NCBI GenBank assembly: GCA_020721065.1
Contig: DYNM01000013.1
Span: 20,279 to 84,278, forward strand
Direction of reading: 5' to 3'
Length of the DNA: 64,000 nucleotides
Source of the DNA: Thiocystis violascens
GTDB taxonomy: Bacteria > Pseudomonadota > Gammaproteobacteria > Chromatiales > Chromatiaceae
Shown here: piece by piece, positions 27,681 to 37,200 of the stretch
Position numbering within the stretch: position 1 is the first letter of the stretch
Layout: every line of letters begins with the position of its first letter
The notes under the pieces: model-generated
Databases searched by the model: none
What the model saw: the letters and a program-made list of their open reading frames with translations, nothing else
What the model was told of the DNA's origin: nothing
Program-made: the position numbers and the translations under genes

Positions 27681-28754
27681 TTAGTTCACCACCGGCACTG
27701 CCACGCGGCGGGTGCGATCATTCACCCGCCCAACCAATTGTCCACAAGCAGCAGCGATCTCATCGCCGCGTGTTTTGCGCGTCATGGCAAAAATTCCCGC
27801 GCCGGTCAGCCGCAGTCGAAATGCCTCTACGCGCTCCGGTGGTGAGGTGGCAAAGGTGCTGCCGCTGAACGGATTAAACGGAATGAGATTGAGCTTGGAA
27901 GGAATGCCTTCCAACAGACGAATCAATTGCTTCGCGTGTGTCAGGCTGTCATTCACACCATCAAGCATGACGTATTCCCAAGTGATTTTGCGGCGCGGAT
28001 CGCGGCCGAGATACGCCTTACACGCCGGCAGCAGTTGCGCCAGCGGATATTTGCGATTGATCGGCATCAGCTCATCGCGCAGTGCGTCGGTGGGTGCGTG
28101 GAGCGAGACGGCCAGCGAGACGTTGCTGACCTCGCGCAGCCGATAAATGTTGGGCACGACGCCGGAAGTGCTGACGGTCACGCGGTGCTTGGCGAGCATG
28201 TACGCCAGATCGTCCTGCATGATCTCCAGCGCGGCGATCACGGCATCAAAATTCGCCAGCGGCTCGCCCATTCCCATCAGCACCACGTTGGTCAGCGGTT
28301 GGTCAAGCTGACGTGCGGCGTGCCAAACCTGCCCGATGATTTCGCTCACCGTGAGATTGCGATTAAAGCCCTGCTGCGCGGTGGCACAAAACGCGCAATT
28401 CAACGCGCAGCCCACTTGTGAAGACACGCACAACGTGCGGCGGCGACCTTCGGGAATGCAGACGGTTTCCACCCGCTGCCCGTCGTGCAATTCCAGCACC
28501 CATTTCACGGTGCCATCGGCAGACGGATGGTCAGCAATGATGCGCGGCAGCTCCAGCCGCGTGACCTCGCGCAGCCGTTCGCGCCACGATTTGGGTAAAT
28601 CGGACATGGCGTCGAAATCAGTAACGCCATGTTTATGTAACCATTTGAAGAGATTGCGCCCGTGAAACGGTTTGACGCCCAGCCCGACCGCCAGCGCCTC
28701 GCACTCGGCAAGCCGCAGGTCAAACAGATTCGGTAACGGGGCGGGAGCGGTCAT
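27681..28754 (-). CDS. rlmN: Dual-specificity 23S rRNA/tRNA methyltransferase RlmN
   Basis: RlmN is a radical SAM enzyme that methylates C2 of A2503 in 23S rRNA and A37 in some tRNAs. The cluster motif CALNCAFC is followed by GMGEPLANFDAV and SGVVPNIYRL, and the second catalytic Cys is in the C-terminal AACGQL. The ATG at 28754 gives 357 residues. A GTG at 28787, inside the end of ndk and preceded by AAGG, would add eleven residues and could be the real start. It lies between ndk and pilW as expected. Confidence 0.95.
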   Translation of the reverse strand: MTAPAPLPNLFDLRLAECEALAVGLGVKPFHGRNLFKWLHKHGVTDFDAMSDLPKSWRERLREVTRLELPRIIADHPSADGTVKWVLELHDGQRVETVCIPEGRRRTLCVSSQVGCALNCAFCATAQQGFNRNLTVSEIIGQVWHAARQLDQPLTNVVLMGMGEPLANFDAVIAALEIMQDDLAYMLAKHRVTVSTSGVVPNIYRLREVSNVSLAVSLHAPTDALRDELMPINRKYPLAQLLPACKAYLGRDPRRKITWEYVMLDGVNDSLTHAKQLIRLLEGIPSKLNLIPFNPFSGSTFATSPPERVEAFRLRLTGAGIFAMTRKTRGDEIAAACGQLVGRVNDRTRRVAVPVVN

Positions 28755-28768
28755 CGGAGGAAGGTCAA

Positions 28769-29197
28769 TCAACGGGTGCGCGGACACGCGCCTTCGGGGA
28801 AAAAGAAGGCGATTTCCACCTCGGCGGTTTCCACTGCGTCAGAACCGTGCGCGGCGTTTTCGGTGAACGAGTCGGCGAAATCGGCGCGGATGGTGCCGGG
28901 TGCAGCATTGGCGGGATTGGTTGCGCCCATGATGTCGCGGTTTTTGGCAACGGCGTCCTCACCTTCCAACACCTGCACCATCACCGGGCCGGAGGTCATA
29001 AAGCCCACCAGTTCATCAAAAAACGGTTTGCCCTGATGAATCGCATAAAACGCGCTGGCTTGTTCTTGGCTCAGATGCAGCATTCTGGCGGCGACGATGC
29101 GCAGCCCGGCGGTTTCAAAGCGGGCGAGAATGGCACCGATGGCGTTTTTAGCGACAGCGTTGGGTTTGATAATTGAGAGAGTGCGTTCAATAGCCAT
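28769..29197 (-). CDS. ndk: Nucleoside-diphosphate kinase
   Basis: Ndk moves the gamma phosphate of ATP to nucleoside diphosphates through a phospho-His. The ATG at 29197 gives 142 residues and the standard opening [15 protein letters not shown]. The active-site stretch [20 protein letters not shown] contains the catalytic His. It is first in the minus-strand core block, and its promoter should lie in the 220-base divergent gap shared with the GspE-type gene. Confidence 0.96.
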   Translation of the reverse strand: MAIERTLSIIKPNAVAKNAIGAILARFETAGLRIVAARMLHLSQEQASAFYAIHQGKPFFDELVGFMTSGPVMVQVLEGEDAVAKNRDIMGATNPANAAPGTIRADFADSFTENAAHGSDAVETAEVEIAFFFPEGACPRTR

Positions 29198-29416
29198 GCG
29201 GGACTCCACAAAAAGGATCAATCATTGGGACAAGAAGGAGGTTTACGAAAGGGAAAGGCGTCAAAATTCAGCCGTTAAGTCTAGCGTTAGCACTTGCGTT
29301 GAGGCAATCTGTTGTCTGCATTGCAGGCAGGCAGCTCCATTGAGAGCAATCTGTTTTAAGAACCAGCCACCGTGCAATGATTCAAGCATTCTAGCCGTGA
29401 ATCCTCTCCGTCGTTT

Positions 29417-31378
29417 ATGCCAACTCCCCCCCAACAGATTGCCGCCATCCTTGAAACACGAGGAATCGTAACCCCAGCGCCCGTGCCGCCGCCGCCCGCG
29501 CAAGACACCAGTAAACAAATTACGACGCTGTTAGAGGAACGCGGCATCATCTCGCGTGACCAATTGACGCAAGCGCGGCGCGTCCACAGCAAGCTGCCCG
29601 ATGAGTATTCGCTGACCAAGGTGTTGCAGGAGTTGGGCTATCTCGATGCCAAACAACTGCGGCAGGCGCTGCGTGAACAGCGACAAGTGGTGCCGCTGGG
29701 CAATTTGTTGGTGGAGCTGGGTTATCTCAAACCGCAGGATTTACGCGCCGCCTTGCAAGCGCAGCAATATCCCGAATTTCAGGGCAAGCGCCTCGGCGAA
29801 ATTCTGCTAGAAAAGCATTTAATTCAGGAACAGCAGTTAATTGAAGTGCTCGGCGATCAACTGGGTTTTTTACACGAAGAGCCGAGTTTTACCGACATTG
29901 ATCACGAAATTCTCTTTCAAGTCACGCCAGATTGGTGTCGCCGTCATCAAGCCGTACCGATTCGCCGCGATGCCGAAGGCACCATCATTGCCTTTCGCAA
30001 TCCGCTCGACAGCGTGGCACGGCAAGCAGCCGAAAGCGTCTACGGCAAAGTCGTGCCCGCCATCAGCACCCGTCGCGCCATTGACGACAGCATCAGCACC
30101 TACGAAAACAGCCGCCAACACAGTCGCGCCCGTCCGCTCGAACTCAACGAAGCCGACGTCACCAGCGTCGTGGACAGCATCATCATTGACGCACTGGAAC
30201 AAGGCACCAGCGACATTCACATCGAACCGATGCGCCAACAACTGCGGGTACGATTTCGGCGCGACGGCGTCTTGGTTCTGCACCGCGAACTGGAACGCAC
30301 CTTGGCACCGGCCATCAGCAGCCGCCTCAAAATCCTCTGCCAAGCCGATATTGCAGAAAAACGCCGTCATCAAGGCGGCGGATTTCGCTTTGACGATCCG
30401 CGCACCGGTCGCCGCAGCGATGTCCGCGCCTCGTTTTTTGCGACGATTTTTGGCGAAAAAATCGTATTGCGGCTGCTCAGTCGTAAAGTTGAATTGCTTG
30501 ATGTCAAAGAAATTGGCATGGCATCTCGAATGCTGGAACGCTTAAAAGCAGAAGCGTTAGATTTACCCAGCGGCGTTATTTTAGTCACCGGCCCCACCGG
30601 TTCTGGTAAAACCACCAGTTTATATGGATGTATTAACTATCTGAATGATTCTGAACGTTGCATCATCACTGCCGAAGACCCGGTTGAATACGTCATTGAT
30701 GGCATCGCACAATGTAACTTAAATCCCAAAATTAATTTAACCTTTGAAGAAACCCTGCGCCACATGGTGCGGCAAGACCCTGATGTGATCGTTCTCGGCG
30801 AAATTCGAGATCAATTCTCCGCCGAATCCGCTATTCAAGCCGCACTGACCGGACATAAAGTGTTGACGACATTTCACACCGAAGACAGCATCGGCTGCTT
30901 ATTGCGGCTCACCAATATGCAAATTGAACCCTTTTTAATTGCCTCAACGGTTATCGCAGTATTGGCACAACGTTTACTCCGTCACGTCTGCGAAACGTGC
31001 GCCGAACCCTATCGTCCTAACGCGCAAGAATTACATCGTTTAGGCACCCATCAAGCAGATTTAGTTGGAGCCAATTTTCGCAAAGGACGCGGTTGCAGCG
31101 ACTGCCAATACACCGGTTATCTTGGGCGCGTGAGCATATTTGAATTACTCATTTCCAATGAACCGATTAAAGATGCCATTATTGCAAAACGCTCTTCTTC
31201 CGAAATTCGCCGCATTGGTATTGAAACTGCCGGCTTAGTGACATTATTGGAAGACGGATTAGCAAAAGCAGCAATGGGCGCAACCAGCATTCAAGAAGTG
31301 TTGCGTCATTTACCCCGCTTAGGAAGACCGCGCCCCTTTCGAGAAATTCAGCGGCTTATTGGCGATATTCGGGTATAA
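29417..31378 (+). CDS. GspE/PilB-type secretion ATPase
   Basis: This 653-residue protein ends in a type II/type IV pilus assembly ATPase domain. Walker A is GPTGSGKTTS (about residues 392-401), the Asp box is TAEDPVEY, Walker B is VIVLGEIRD and the His box is LTTFHTEDS. A tetracysteine zinc motif (CETCAEPY and GCSDCQYTG) follows. The N-terminal 150 residues repeat a helical unit of the type LEERGIISRDQL, LQELGYLDAKQL, LVELGYLKPQDL and LEKHLIQEQQL, as in MshE-N domains that can bind cyclic di-GMP. No GspF/PilC partner lies in the window. The 5' half is GC-rich and the 3' half AT-rich. Confidence 0.9.
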   Translation: MPTPPQQIAAILETRGIVTPAPVPPPPAQDTSKQITTLLEERGIISRDQLTQARRVHSKLPDEYSLTKVLQELGYLDAKQLRQALREQRQVVPLGNLLVELGYLKPQDLRAALQAQQYPEFQGKRLGEILLEKHLIQEQQLIEVLGDQLGFLHEEPSFTDIDHEILFQVTPDWCRRHQAVPIRRDAEGTIIAFRNPLDSVARQAAESVYGKVVPAISTRRAIDDSISTYENSRQHSRARPLELNEADVTSVVDSIIIDALEQGTSDIHIEPMRQQLRVRFRRDGVLVLHRELERTLAPAISSRLKILCQADIAEKRRHQGGGFRFDDPRTGRRSDVRASFFATIFGEKIVLRLLSRKVELLDVKEIGMASRMLERLKAEALDLPSGVILVTGPTGSGKTTSLYGCINYLNDSERCIITAEDPVEYVIDGIAQCNLNPKINLTFEETLRHMVRQDPDVIVLGEIRDQFSAESAIQAALTGHKVLTTFHTEDSIGCLLRLTNMQIEPFLIASTVIAVLAQRLLRHVCETCAEPYRPNAQELHRLGTHQADLVGANFRKGRGCSDCQYTGYLGRVSIFELLISNEPIKDAIIAKRSSSEIRRIGIETAGLVTLLEDGLAKAAMGATSIQEVLRHLPRLGRPRPFREIQRLIGDIRV

Positions 31379-31429
31379 TTCAGCGCGGATATAATTCAGC
31401 ATCCAATCCACACGGAGAACAGTAATAGC

Positions 31430-32290
31430 GTGACTGGAAAATCACTAAAAACCCTCATTGAAGAACGTTTTGAATCTGACAGTTTGCAATTGCCAGTGTT
31501 TAATCGTATCGCCCTAGAACTACAAAAATTAAAACAAGCACAAGGCGTCACTATCCATCATATTTCTGATTTAATTATGAAAGACCAATCGCTTGCCAGT
31601 CGCGTGTTGCGGTTAGCGAACTCTTCTTTTTATGGCGGCTTAAAGCCAGTGGAAACAATTAGTGCCGCTGTCGTGCGCTTAGGCATGAACCGTGTGGCGA
31701 ATTTAGCAATGGTTGCCTCACAATTGATGGCGCACGATCTCCAAACCAAGGTCGCAGCGCATTATATGCCGAGCTTGTGGTGTCATTCTTTTGTGTGTGC
31801 AACTGGTGGGCGCTGGTTAGCGCAACAAACTGGATACGAGGCACTGGCAGAAGAAGTATTTTTAGCGGGGTTATTACACGATATTGGTGAACTGTTTTTA
31901 TTGAAAGTGTTAGATTTAATTGCCCGTGATCCTGAACGTCCAGCCGCAATGACAAAATCATTGGTGTTTGAAGTATTAGAAGCGATGCACCAAGATATTG
32001 GTTATCGGTTATTGATGAAGTGGGAACTTCCCGAAAGCTATGCTCGCGTTGCCCGCGATCATCACGCGCAGGAATTTAGTGAAGCCGACGTTATTTTGAC
32101 CATTACCCGTTTATCAGACATTATTTGTCATAAATTGGGCGTTGGTTGTGCTCCTGATCCTGATATTGTTTTAGCAGCGACTACGGAAGCGCAGGCATTA
32201 GGATTGCGCGAGGTGAAGCTCGCGCAATTGGAGGTATTATTGGAAGATGTGGTCGTTGAAGCGAATAGCTTAATGGCAACGGCGCGTTAA
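31430..32290 (+). CDS. HDOD-domain protein
   Basis: This 286-residue protein has an HDOD domain over most of its length: LPVFNRIALELQKLKQ, LIMKDQSLASRVLRLANSSFYGG, ISAAVVRLGMNRVANLAM and FLAGLLHDIGELFLL. HDOD domains are inactive relatives of HD hydrolases, found in signalling proteins. The start is GTG, with GGAG twelve bases before it, further than ideal. It follows the GspE-type gene after 51 bases and may share its transcript. A link to cyclic di-GMP or pilus control is inference. Confidence 0.85.
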   Translation: MTGKSLKTLIEERFESDSLQLPVFNRIALELQKLKQAQGVTIHHISDLIMKDQSLASRVLRLANSSFYGGLKPVETISAAVVRLGMNRVANLAMVASQLMAHDLQTKVAAHYMPSLWCHSFVCATGGRWLAQQTGYEALAEEVFLAGLLHDIGELFLLKVLDLIARDPERPAAMTKSLVFEVLEAMHQDIGYRLLMKWELPESYARVARDHHAQEFSEADVILTITRLSDIICHKLGVGCAPDPDIVLAATTEAQALGLREVKLAQLEVLLEDVVVEANSLMATAR

Positions 32291-32297
32291 AAATAAA

Positions 32298-32717
32298 CTA
32301 TTGCCATGCTGCCGCTTGCGCTTTCATTTTGTTCACGATTGCGTAAATGCCAACATGCCGATTAGGACTCAAATTTTCTTCGAGTTGCAATTCTTGAAAC
32401 AGCGCATCGACATCTAAATTGATAATCTCAGTTGCTGTTTTCCCTGAAAATAAACCGATCAATAAGGCAACAGCACCTTTGATAATTGCGGTATCACAAT
32501 CGCCGCTATAGTGCAGAATTTCCGGTTGTGTGGAATCAGGTTGGGCGGCAACATGCACAATACTCATACACTCAATGACGCGATGTGTAGGAGTTTTTAA
32601 TTCTATCGGCATGGCAGGTAAATGCTCGCCGAGTTCTACGAGATATTGATAGCGTTGCTCCCAATCACCTAATAACTCAAAGTTGTCAATGATGTCTTGC
32701 AGATCGGCGTGATACAT
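32298..32717 (-). CDS. sufE: SufE-family cysteine desulfuration protein
   Basis: SufE takes persulfide sulfur from a SufS/CsdA desulfurase for Fe-S assembly. The ATG at 32717 gives 139 residues, matching the E. coli length; a TTG start next to the iscA stop is possible. The fold matches along its length (LGDWEQRYQYLVELGEHLP, CDTAIIKGAVALLIGLFSG, NLSPNRHVGIYAIVNKMKA). The catalytic Cys lies in VIECMSIVH, where the usual context is G-C-x-S-x-V-W, so the Gly and Trp are replaced. It lies 30 bases after the IscA-family gene, and no desulfurase is present. Confidence 0.88.
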   Translation of the reverse strand: MYHADLQDIIDNFELLGDWEQRYQYLVELGEHLPAMPIELKTPTHRVIECMSIVHVAAQPDSTQPEILHYSGDCDTAIIKGAVALLIGLFSGKTATEIINLDVDALFQELQLEENLSPNRHVGIYAIVNKMKAQAAAWQ

Positions 32718-32747
32718 TGGCGGAACTCGTGCTGATGCGGGGTGCAA

Positions 32748-33074
32748 TTAAACGCTGAAAGATTCGCCGCAATTGCAACTACTTTTTGCCTGCGGATTGT
32801 GAAACTCGAAAGTATCATGCAGGAGATTCTTTTTCACGAAATCAATCTCGGTGCCATCTAATTGCGGTAAATCATCGTGGCGCACAATCACGCACGCGCC
32901 ATGACTTTCAAACACTTGATCGGCATCAGTGACGTGATCGGTATAATCGACGACATAAGATAAGCCTTGGCAGCCGCTCTCGGTGACGCCCAAACGTAAT
33001 CCCACACCTTGCCCGCGTTGCGCAATTGTTTTAATCACATGTTTTGCAGCAGCAGATGTTAAAGTAATTGCCAT
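32748..33074 (-). CDS. IscA/SufA-family Fe-S carrier
   Basis: This 108-residue A-type carrier has the three conserved cysteines: one in ESGCQGLSYVVDY (near residue 35) and two in SSCNCGESF at the C-terminus, where many members have CGCG. Such proteins bind and pass on Fe-S clusters. GGAGAACG precedes the ATG. It is the first gene of a two-gene unit with sufE. The window contains no iscS, iscU, sufB or sufC, so whether it is IscA, SufA or ErpA cannot be settled; the C-terminal CNCGESF favours IscA/SufA. Confidence 0.9.
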   Translation of the reverse strand: MAITLTSAAAKHVIKTIAQRGQGVGLRLGVTESGCQGLSYVVDYTDHVTDADQVFESHGACVIVRHDDLPQLDGTEIDFVKKNLLHDTFEFHNPQAKSSCNCGESFSV

Positions 33075-33126
33075 GATCGTTCTCCGAAGGTGAATGGTGT
33101 TGATGTGAGTAGGAAGACGCGGTTAT

Positions 33127-33245
33127 AAAAAGTTGTCAGTTGTCAGTTGTCAGTTGTCAGTTGTCAGTAAAAACTACGGTTGTCACCGACAACTGACAAC
33201 CAATAACTCAACCAATTTTTTATGTCGTAACTGCGTCACTCCTAA
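33127..33245. repeat. Dispersed heptamer inverted-repeat element, copy B
   Basis: Five exact tandem copies of GTTGTCA (33132-33166) are followed by GTAAAAACTACGG and the inverted arm CCGACAACTGACAACC. The far end (GTCGTAACTGCGTCACTCC) is the complement of a stretch in copy A, so the two share more than 100 aligned bases in opposite orientation. It lies between iscA and the RuBisCO-like gene, which are divergent. Confidence 0.88.
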
Positions 33246-33277
33246 TAATGTGTTTATCAATTGAGAATGAGGCTGTG

Positions 33278-34426
33278 ATGATTCTGAGTGGTGAACGTTT
33301 TGTTGCACATTATCAAATTCAATGCTCCGCTGCTGAAATCGCGCAGCGGGCACGCGAAATTGCTATTGAACAAACGATTGAGTTTCCGGCGGCATTTGTG
33401 CGTGATGCGGTGATTCGTGACCAGATTATTGGACAGGTTGCAACACCGCAGCAAATTCACTCTACAACATTTACGGTTGCAATCAGTTATCCAATTGAAG
33501 CGGCTGGATATGAGCTCACTCAATTGCTGAATGTGTTGTTTGGTAATGTCAGTATCAAGCCCGGCGTGCGTTTGATCCACCTCGAATTGCCGGACGCGCT
33601 CGCTGCGCAATATCGCGGGCCGCGTTTTGGCAGCAGCGGGCTGCGCACTTTGCTCAACGTGTACGACCGTCCGTTATTATGTACGGCGTTGAAACCAATG
33701 GGTTTATCAGCACCGGCGCTGGCGGAGTTGGCTTATCAATTGGCGCTCGGTGGGATGGATGTGATTAAGGACGATCACGGTTTGAGCGATCAGCCGTTGT
33801 GTCCGTTTGAAGCGCGGGTTGAGCAGTGCGCGGCGGCGGTGGCGCGAGCGAACCGCGAGAGTGGACGGCAGTGTCTGTATTTTCCCAACGTGACTGCGCC
33901 AGCCGCTGCTATTCAGCGCCGCGCTCACTTCGCCAAACAGGCTGGCGCGGGTGGTGTGCTGTTTTGCCCCGGTTTGGCGGGATTTGACGCGCTGCGTGAG
34001 CTGGCAGATGACGACAGTTTGGCACTGCCAATTCTCAGCCATCCCGCATTTCAAGGCTCGCTGTGTTTGCATCCCGACGGCGGCGTCGCGCACCGCGTGT
34101 TGTTTGGGCAACTCAACCGTTTGGCAGGCGCAGATGGCACGATTTTTCCGAGTTGGGGTGGGCGTTTTGCGTTTACGCCAGAGGAATGCCGCGAGGTGGT
34201 GACGGGTGCGACTACACCGTTCAATCATCTGCGTCCCATATTTCCGGTGCCCGGCGGCGGGATGACGCTGGAGCGCGTCAACGAACTGGTCGCATTTTAT
34301 GGGCGCGAGTGCATGTTATTGATCGGCGGCGATCTTCACGCTCCCGGCAGCGATCTGGTTGAGAACTGCCGCCGTTTCGTGACGCTGACCACGCAAGCCG
34401 CGCAGAAGCACTGTCTGCCGCTTTAA
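33278..34426 (+). CDS. RuBisCO large-subunit-like protein (form IV type)
   Basis: The ATG at 33278 (GAGG six bases upstream) gives 382 residues with the RuBisCO large-chain plan: an N-terminal alpha/beta domain, then a TIM barrel. The counterpart of Lys175 is present (TALKPMGLS, residue 139) but Lys177 is Met. The carbamylation Lys and first Asp are kept in [15 protein letters not shown] (residues 164-166), but Glu204 is His. The loop 6 GKLEGE segment is replaced by FPSWGGRF. The phosphate-binding glycines survive as VPGGGM and IGGDLHAPG. It therefore cannot fix CO2. Relatives act in methionine salvage or on apiose-derived sugar phosphates; neither pathway is encoded nearby. The real substrate is unknown. 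Confidence 0.88.
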   Translation: MILSGERFVAHYQIQCSAAEIAQRAREIAIEQTIEFPAAFVRDAVIRDQIIGQVATPQQIHSTTFTVAISYPIEAAGYELTQLLNVLFGNVSIKPGVRLIHLELPDALAAQYRGPRFGSSGLRTLLNVYDRPLLCTALKPMGLSAPALAELAYQLALGGMDVIKDDHGLSDQPLCPFEARVEQCAAAVARANRESGRQCLYFPNVTAPAAAIQRRAHFAKQAGAGGVLFCPGLAGFDALRELADDDSLALPILSHPAFQGSLCLHPDGGVAHRVLFGQLNRLAGADGTIFPSWGGRFAFTPEECREVVTGATTPFNHLRPIFPVPGGGMTLERVNELVAFYGRECMLLIGGDLHAPGSDLVENCRRFVTLTTQAAQKHCLPL

Positions 34427-35481
34427 CGCGCTTTGGTGCTGCCGATGCCACGCATCCGCGCAAACTCCAGCATCCGCTGAATCGGCACCACCGCTCGCTC
34501 CCGAATCGCCGCATCAATCACGATTTCTTGCGTCCCTTCGCGCAACACCTGCGCCAAATTGTGCAATGAATTCATACCCATCCATGGACAATGGGCGCAA
34601 CTTTCACAGGTCGCACCTTCGCCGGCTGTTGGCGCTGCCAGCAAGGTCTTATGCGGCGCAAGCTGGCGCATCTTCCAAAAAATACCGGCATCAGTGGCGA
34701 CGATAAACGCCGGATTGGGCAAGCTAGTCACGGCTTGAATCAATTGCGTGGTGGAACCGACCACATCAGCTTGCGCCACGATGTCGTCTGGCGCTTCCGG
34801 GTGTACCAACACGGCGGCATCTGGATGAAGTTTGCGCACTCGCTCCAACGCCACCGCTTTGAATTCCTCATGCACCACGCAGGCAGCATTCCACAGCAGC
34901 ATGTCCGCGCCCGTCACCTGTTGAATGTAGCGACCGAGATGTTTATCCGGTGCCCACAGAATTTTCTGACCTTGCGCCTTGAGATGTTCCACGATGGGCA
35001 GCGCGATGCTGGAGGTCACCACCCAATCCGCTCGCGCCTTCACCTCGGCGCTGGTGTTGGCATACACAACCACAGTGTGCTCAGGATGCGCGTCACAAAA
35101 GGCGCTAAACGTCGCTGCCGGACAGCCTTCATCCAGCGAACAGGTCGCCTTCAGTTCTGGCATCACCACCCGCTTTTCGGGATTCAGAATTTTGGCGGTC
35201 TCGCCCATAAACCGCACCCCGCACACCACCACCATCGCAGCGTCAGTAGCGGCACCAAAACGCGCCATTTCCAACGAATCGGCGACACAACCGCCGGTTT
35301 CTTCAGCGAGTTCCTGCAAATCGTCAGCAGTGTAGTAATGCGCCACCAGCACCGCGTTCTGGGCACGAAGTAGGGCGCGAATCTCCGCCTTCAGCTCGGC
35401 TTTTGCCGTCGCCGTTAATGGCGGCCACTGCGGATGTGGCGGCACGGTCAATGGAGGTAGTGTTGGCGGGGCTTGAAACAT
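34423..35481 (-). CDS. nadA: Quinolinate synthase NadA
   Basis: NadA is a 4Fe-4S enzyme that condenses iminoaspartate with dihydroxyacetone phosphate to give quinolinate for NAD. The 352-residue protein has the three cluster cysteines in [10 protein letters not shown], the middle [11 protein letters not shown] region and the C-terminal [39 protein letters not shown] near the N-terminus is diagnostic. It converges on the RuBisCO-like gene and shares the TTAA that supplies both stop codons. No nadB or nadC is present. Confidence 0.95.
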   Translation of the reverse strand: MFQAPPTLPPLTVPPHPQWPPLTATAKAELKAEIRALLRAQNAVLVAHYYTADDLQELAEETGGCVADSLEMARFGAATDAAMVVVCGVRFMGETAKILNPEKRVVMPELKATCSLDEGCPAATFSAFCDAHPEHTVVVYANTSAEVKARADWVVTSSIALPIVEHLKAQGQKILWAPDKHLGRYIQQVTGADMLLWNAACVVHEEFKAVALERVRKLHPDAAVLVHPEAPDDIVAQADVVGSTTQLIQAVTSLPNPAFIVATDAGIFWKMRQLAPHKTLLAAPTAGEGATCESCAHCPWMGMNSLHNLAQVLREGTQEIVIDAAIRERAVVPIQRMLEFARMRGIGSTKAR

Positions 35482-35549
35482 AATAGAAATTCCTATACAG
35501 AATGCACGACTGAATCAACGCAGTTCATTCGTTGATTCATACAGTGTTT

Positions 35550-37016
35550 TCAATTATCAATCCGATAATTGGGCGCTTCTTTAGTGATCTGCACATCATG
35601 CACATGCGATTCACGCATTCCGGCGCTACTCACGCGCACGAATTGCGGTTTAGTGCGCATTTCTTCAATCGTCGCGCAACCGGTATAACCCATACTGGAA
35701 CCTAAACCACCCACTAATTGATGAATCACATTCACCAAACTGCCTTTATACGGCACCCGTCCTTCAATTCCTTCAGGCACGAGTTTTTCTTTTGCCGTGC
35801 CTTCTTGAAAATAGCGATCACTTGATCCTTCATTCGCACCCATTGCACCGAGCGAACCCATTCCGCGATAAGATTTATATGAGCGTCCTTGATAAATCTC
35901 GACTTCACCGGGCGCTTCATCCGTACCCGCAAACATGCCGCCAATCATTACACTATGCGCACCAGCAGCAATAACTTTGGCAATATCGCCCGAATAGCGC
36001 AATCCACCATCCGCAATGACCGGAATCCCGCTGCCTTCTAATGCTTCGGTGACATTCGCAACGGCAGTAATTTGTGGAACGCCGACGCCAGCAACAATGC
36101 GCGTGGTGCAAATTGATCCGGGTCCAATCCCCACCTTCACCGCATCTGCCCCCGCATCGCGCAGCGCCAGCGCCGCCGCTGCTGTGGCAATGTTGCCACC
36201 GATGACCTGCAAATCGGGATAATGTGCTTTAACCCATTGAATTCGATCCAATACACCCTGCGAATGCCCATGTGCCGTATCGACCACAATCACATCCACA
36301 CCCGCTTCCACCAGCGCCGCCACCCGTTCCTCAGTTCCTGCGCCAACGCTGACTGCCGCGCCGCAGCGTAACCGCTCGTGCATATCCCGCGACGCTTTGG
36401 GGAAATCTTTCGCTTTTTGAATATCTTTGACGGTAATCAACCCGCGCAGCTCGAATTGATCGTTGACCACCAGCACCTTTTCAATCCGATGTTGATGCAA
36501 CAGCTTGAGCACATCAGCGCGACTCGCGCCCTCGCGCACCGTCACCAGCCGATCTTGCGGCGTCATAATCGCTGCGACCGGCGCATCCATCCGCGTCTCA
36601 AAGCGCAAATCGCGCCCAGTCACGATGCCGACCAATTTGCCGTTTTCTGTTACCGGCACACCAGAAATGTTATGGGCATGAGTGAGTTCCAACACCGCGC
36701 CCACACTGATATTTGGCGCGACCGTGATTGGATTGCGGATGATGCCGCTCTCATATTTTTTCACCGCCAGCACTTCACGCGCTTGGCGCTCGATGTTCAT
36801 GTTTTTATGGATCATTCCGATGCCGCCTTCCAACGCCATCGCAATCGCCAGCCGCGCCTCGGTGACGGTATCCATCGCCGCCGACACCAGCGGGATGCGC
36901 AGCTCGATCTGGCGCGTCAAGCGGGTGTGAAAACTCACCTCATTGGGCAACACCTGCGAATGCGCGGGCACGAGAAGAACATCATCAAACGTCAGGGCTT
37001 CCTGGATCAGGCGCAT
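35550..37016 (-). CDS. guaB: IMP dehydrogenase
   Basis: GuaB oxidises IMP to XMP with NAD, the committed step to GMP. The ATG at 37016 (GGAG nine bases upstream) gives 488 residues, the same length as E. coli GuaB, with the opening [20 protein letters not shown]. Two CBS domains occupy about residues 95-200. The catalytic Cys loop is [15 protein letters not shown], and the flap region contains [14 protein letters not shown]. guaA is not in the window. It is followed on the same strand by nadA after 68 bases. Confidence 0.96.
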   Translation of the reverse strand: MRLIQEALTFDDVLLVPAHSQVLPNEVSFHTRLTRQIELRIPLVSAAMDTVTEARLAIAMALEGGIGMIHKNMNIERQAREVLAVKKYESGIIRNPITVAPNISVGAVLELTHAHNISGVPVTENGKLVGIVTGRDLRFETRMDAPVAAIMTPQDRLVTVREGASRADVLKLLHQHRIEKVLVVNDQFELRGLITVKDIQKAKDFPKASRDMHERLRCGAAVSVGAGTEERVAALVEAGVDVIVVDTAHGHSQGVLDRIQWVKAHYPDLQVIGGNIATAAAALALRDAGADAVKVGIGPGSICTTRIVAGVGVPQITAVANVTEALEGSGIPVIADGGLRYSGDIAKVIAAGAHSVMIGGMFAGTDEAPGEVEIYQGRSYKSYRGMGSLGAMGANEGSSDRYFQEGTAKEKLVPEGIEGRVPYKGSLVNVIHQLVGGLGSSMGYTGCATIEEMRTKPQFVRVSSAGMRESHVHDVQITKEAPNYRIDN

Positions 37017-37200
37017 GGAATCAAGCTCCGCAAATCGTGTGGTCAATGGATAAAATCGCGTCCGGTGCAGAGCGTCCGCACCATCCGCATTGGCATTAAA
37101 TCATAGCCGTTCTTGCTGTCGTTTTGCCGTTTCAGCCGCTGGAAATGCGCCGAGCGTGTTAGCCTGTTTGGGTTTCTCATTCACTCATAAGGTTCAGTCG

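Noticed and set aside
33132..33166. Tandem GTTGTCA units as a CRISPR array
   Set aside because: Units are seven bases long and directly joined, without spacers, and no cas genes are present.
33278..34426. A carbon-fixing RuBisCO large subunit
   Set aside because: The counterparts of Lys177 and Glu204 and the loop 6 Lys region are changed, and no cbbS, cbbX or phosphoribulokinase gene is present.
36378..37106. A 242-codon open frame opposite guaB
   Set aside because: The product is His/Arg-rich with no recognisable fold, and guaB is certain on the minus strand.
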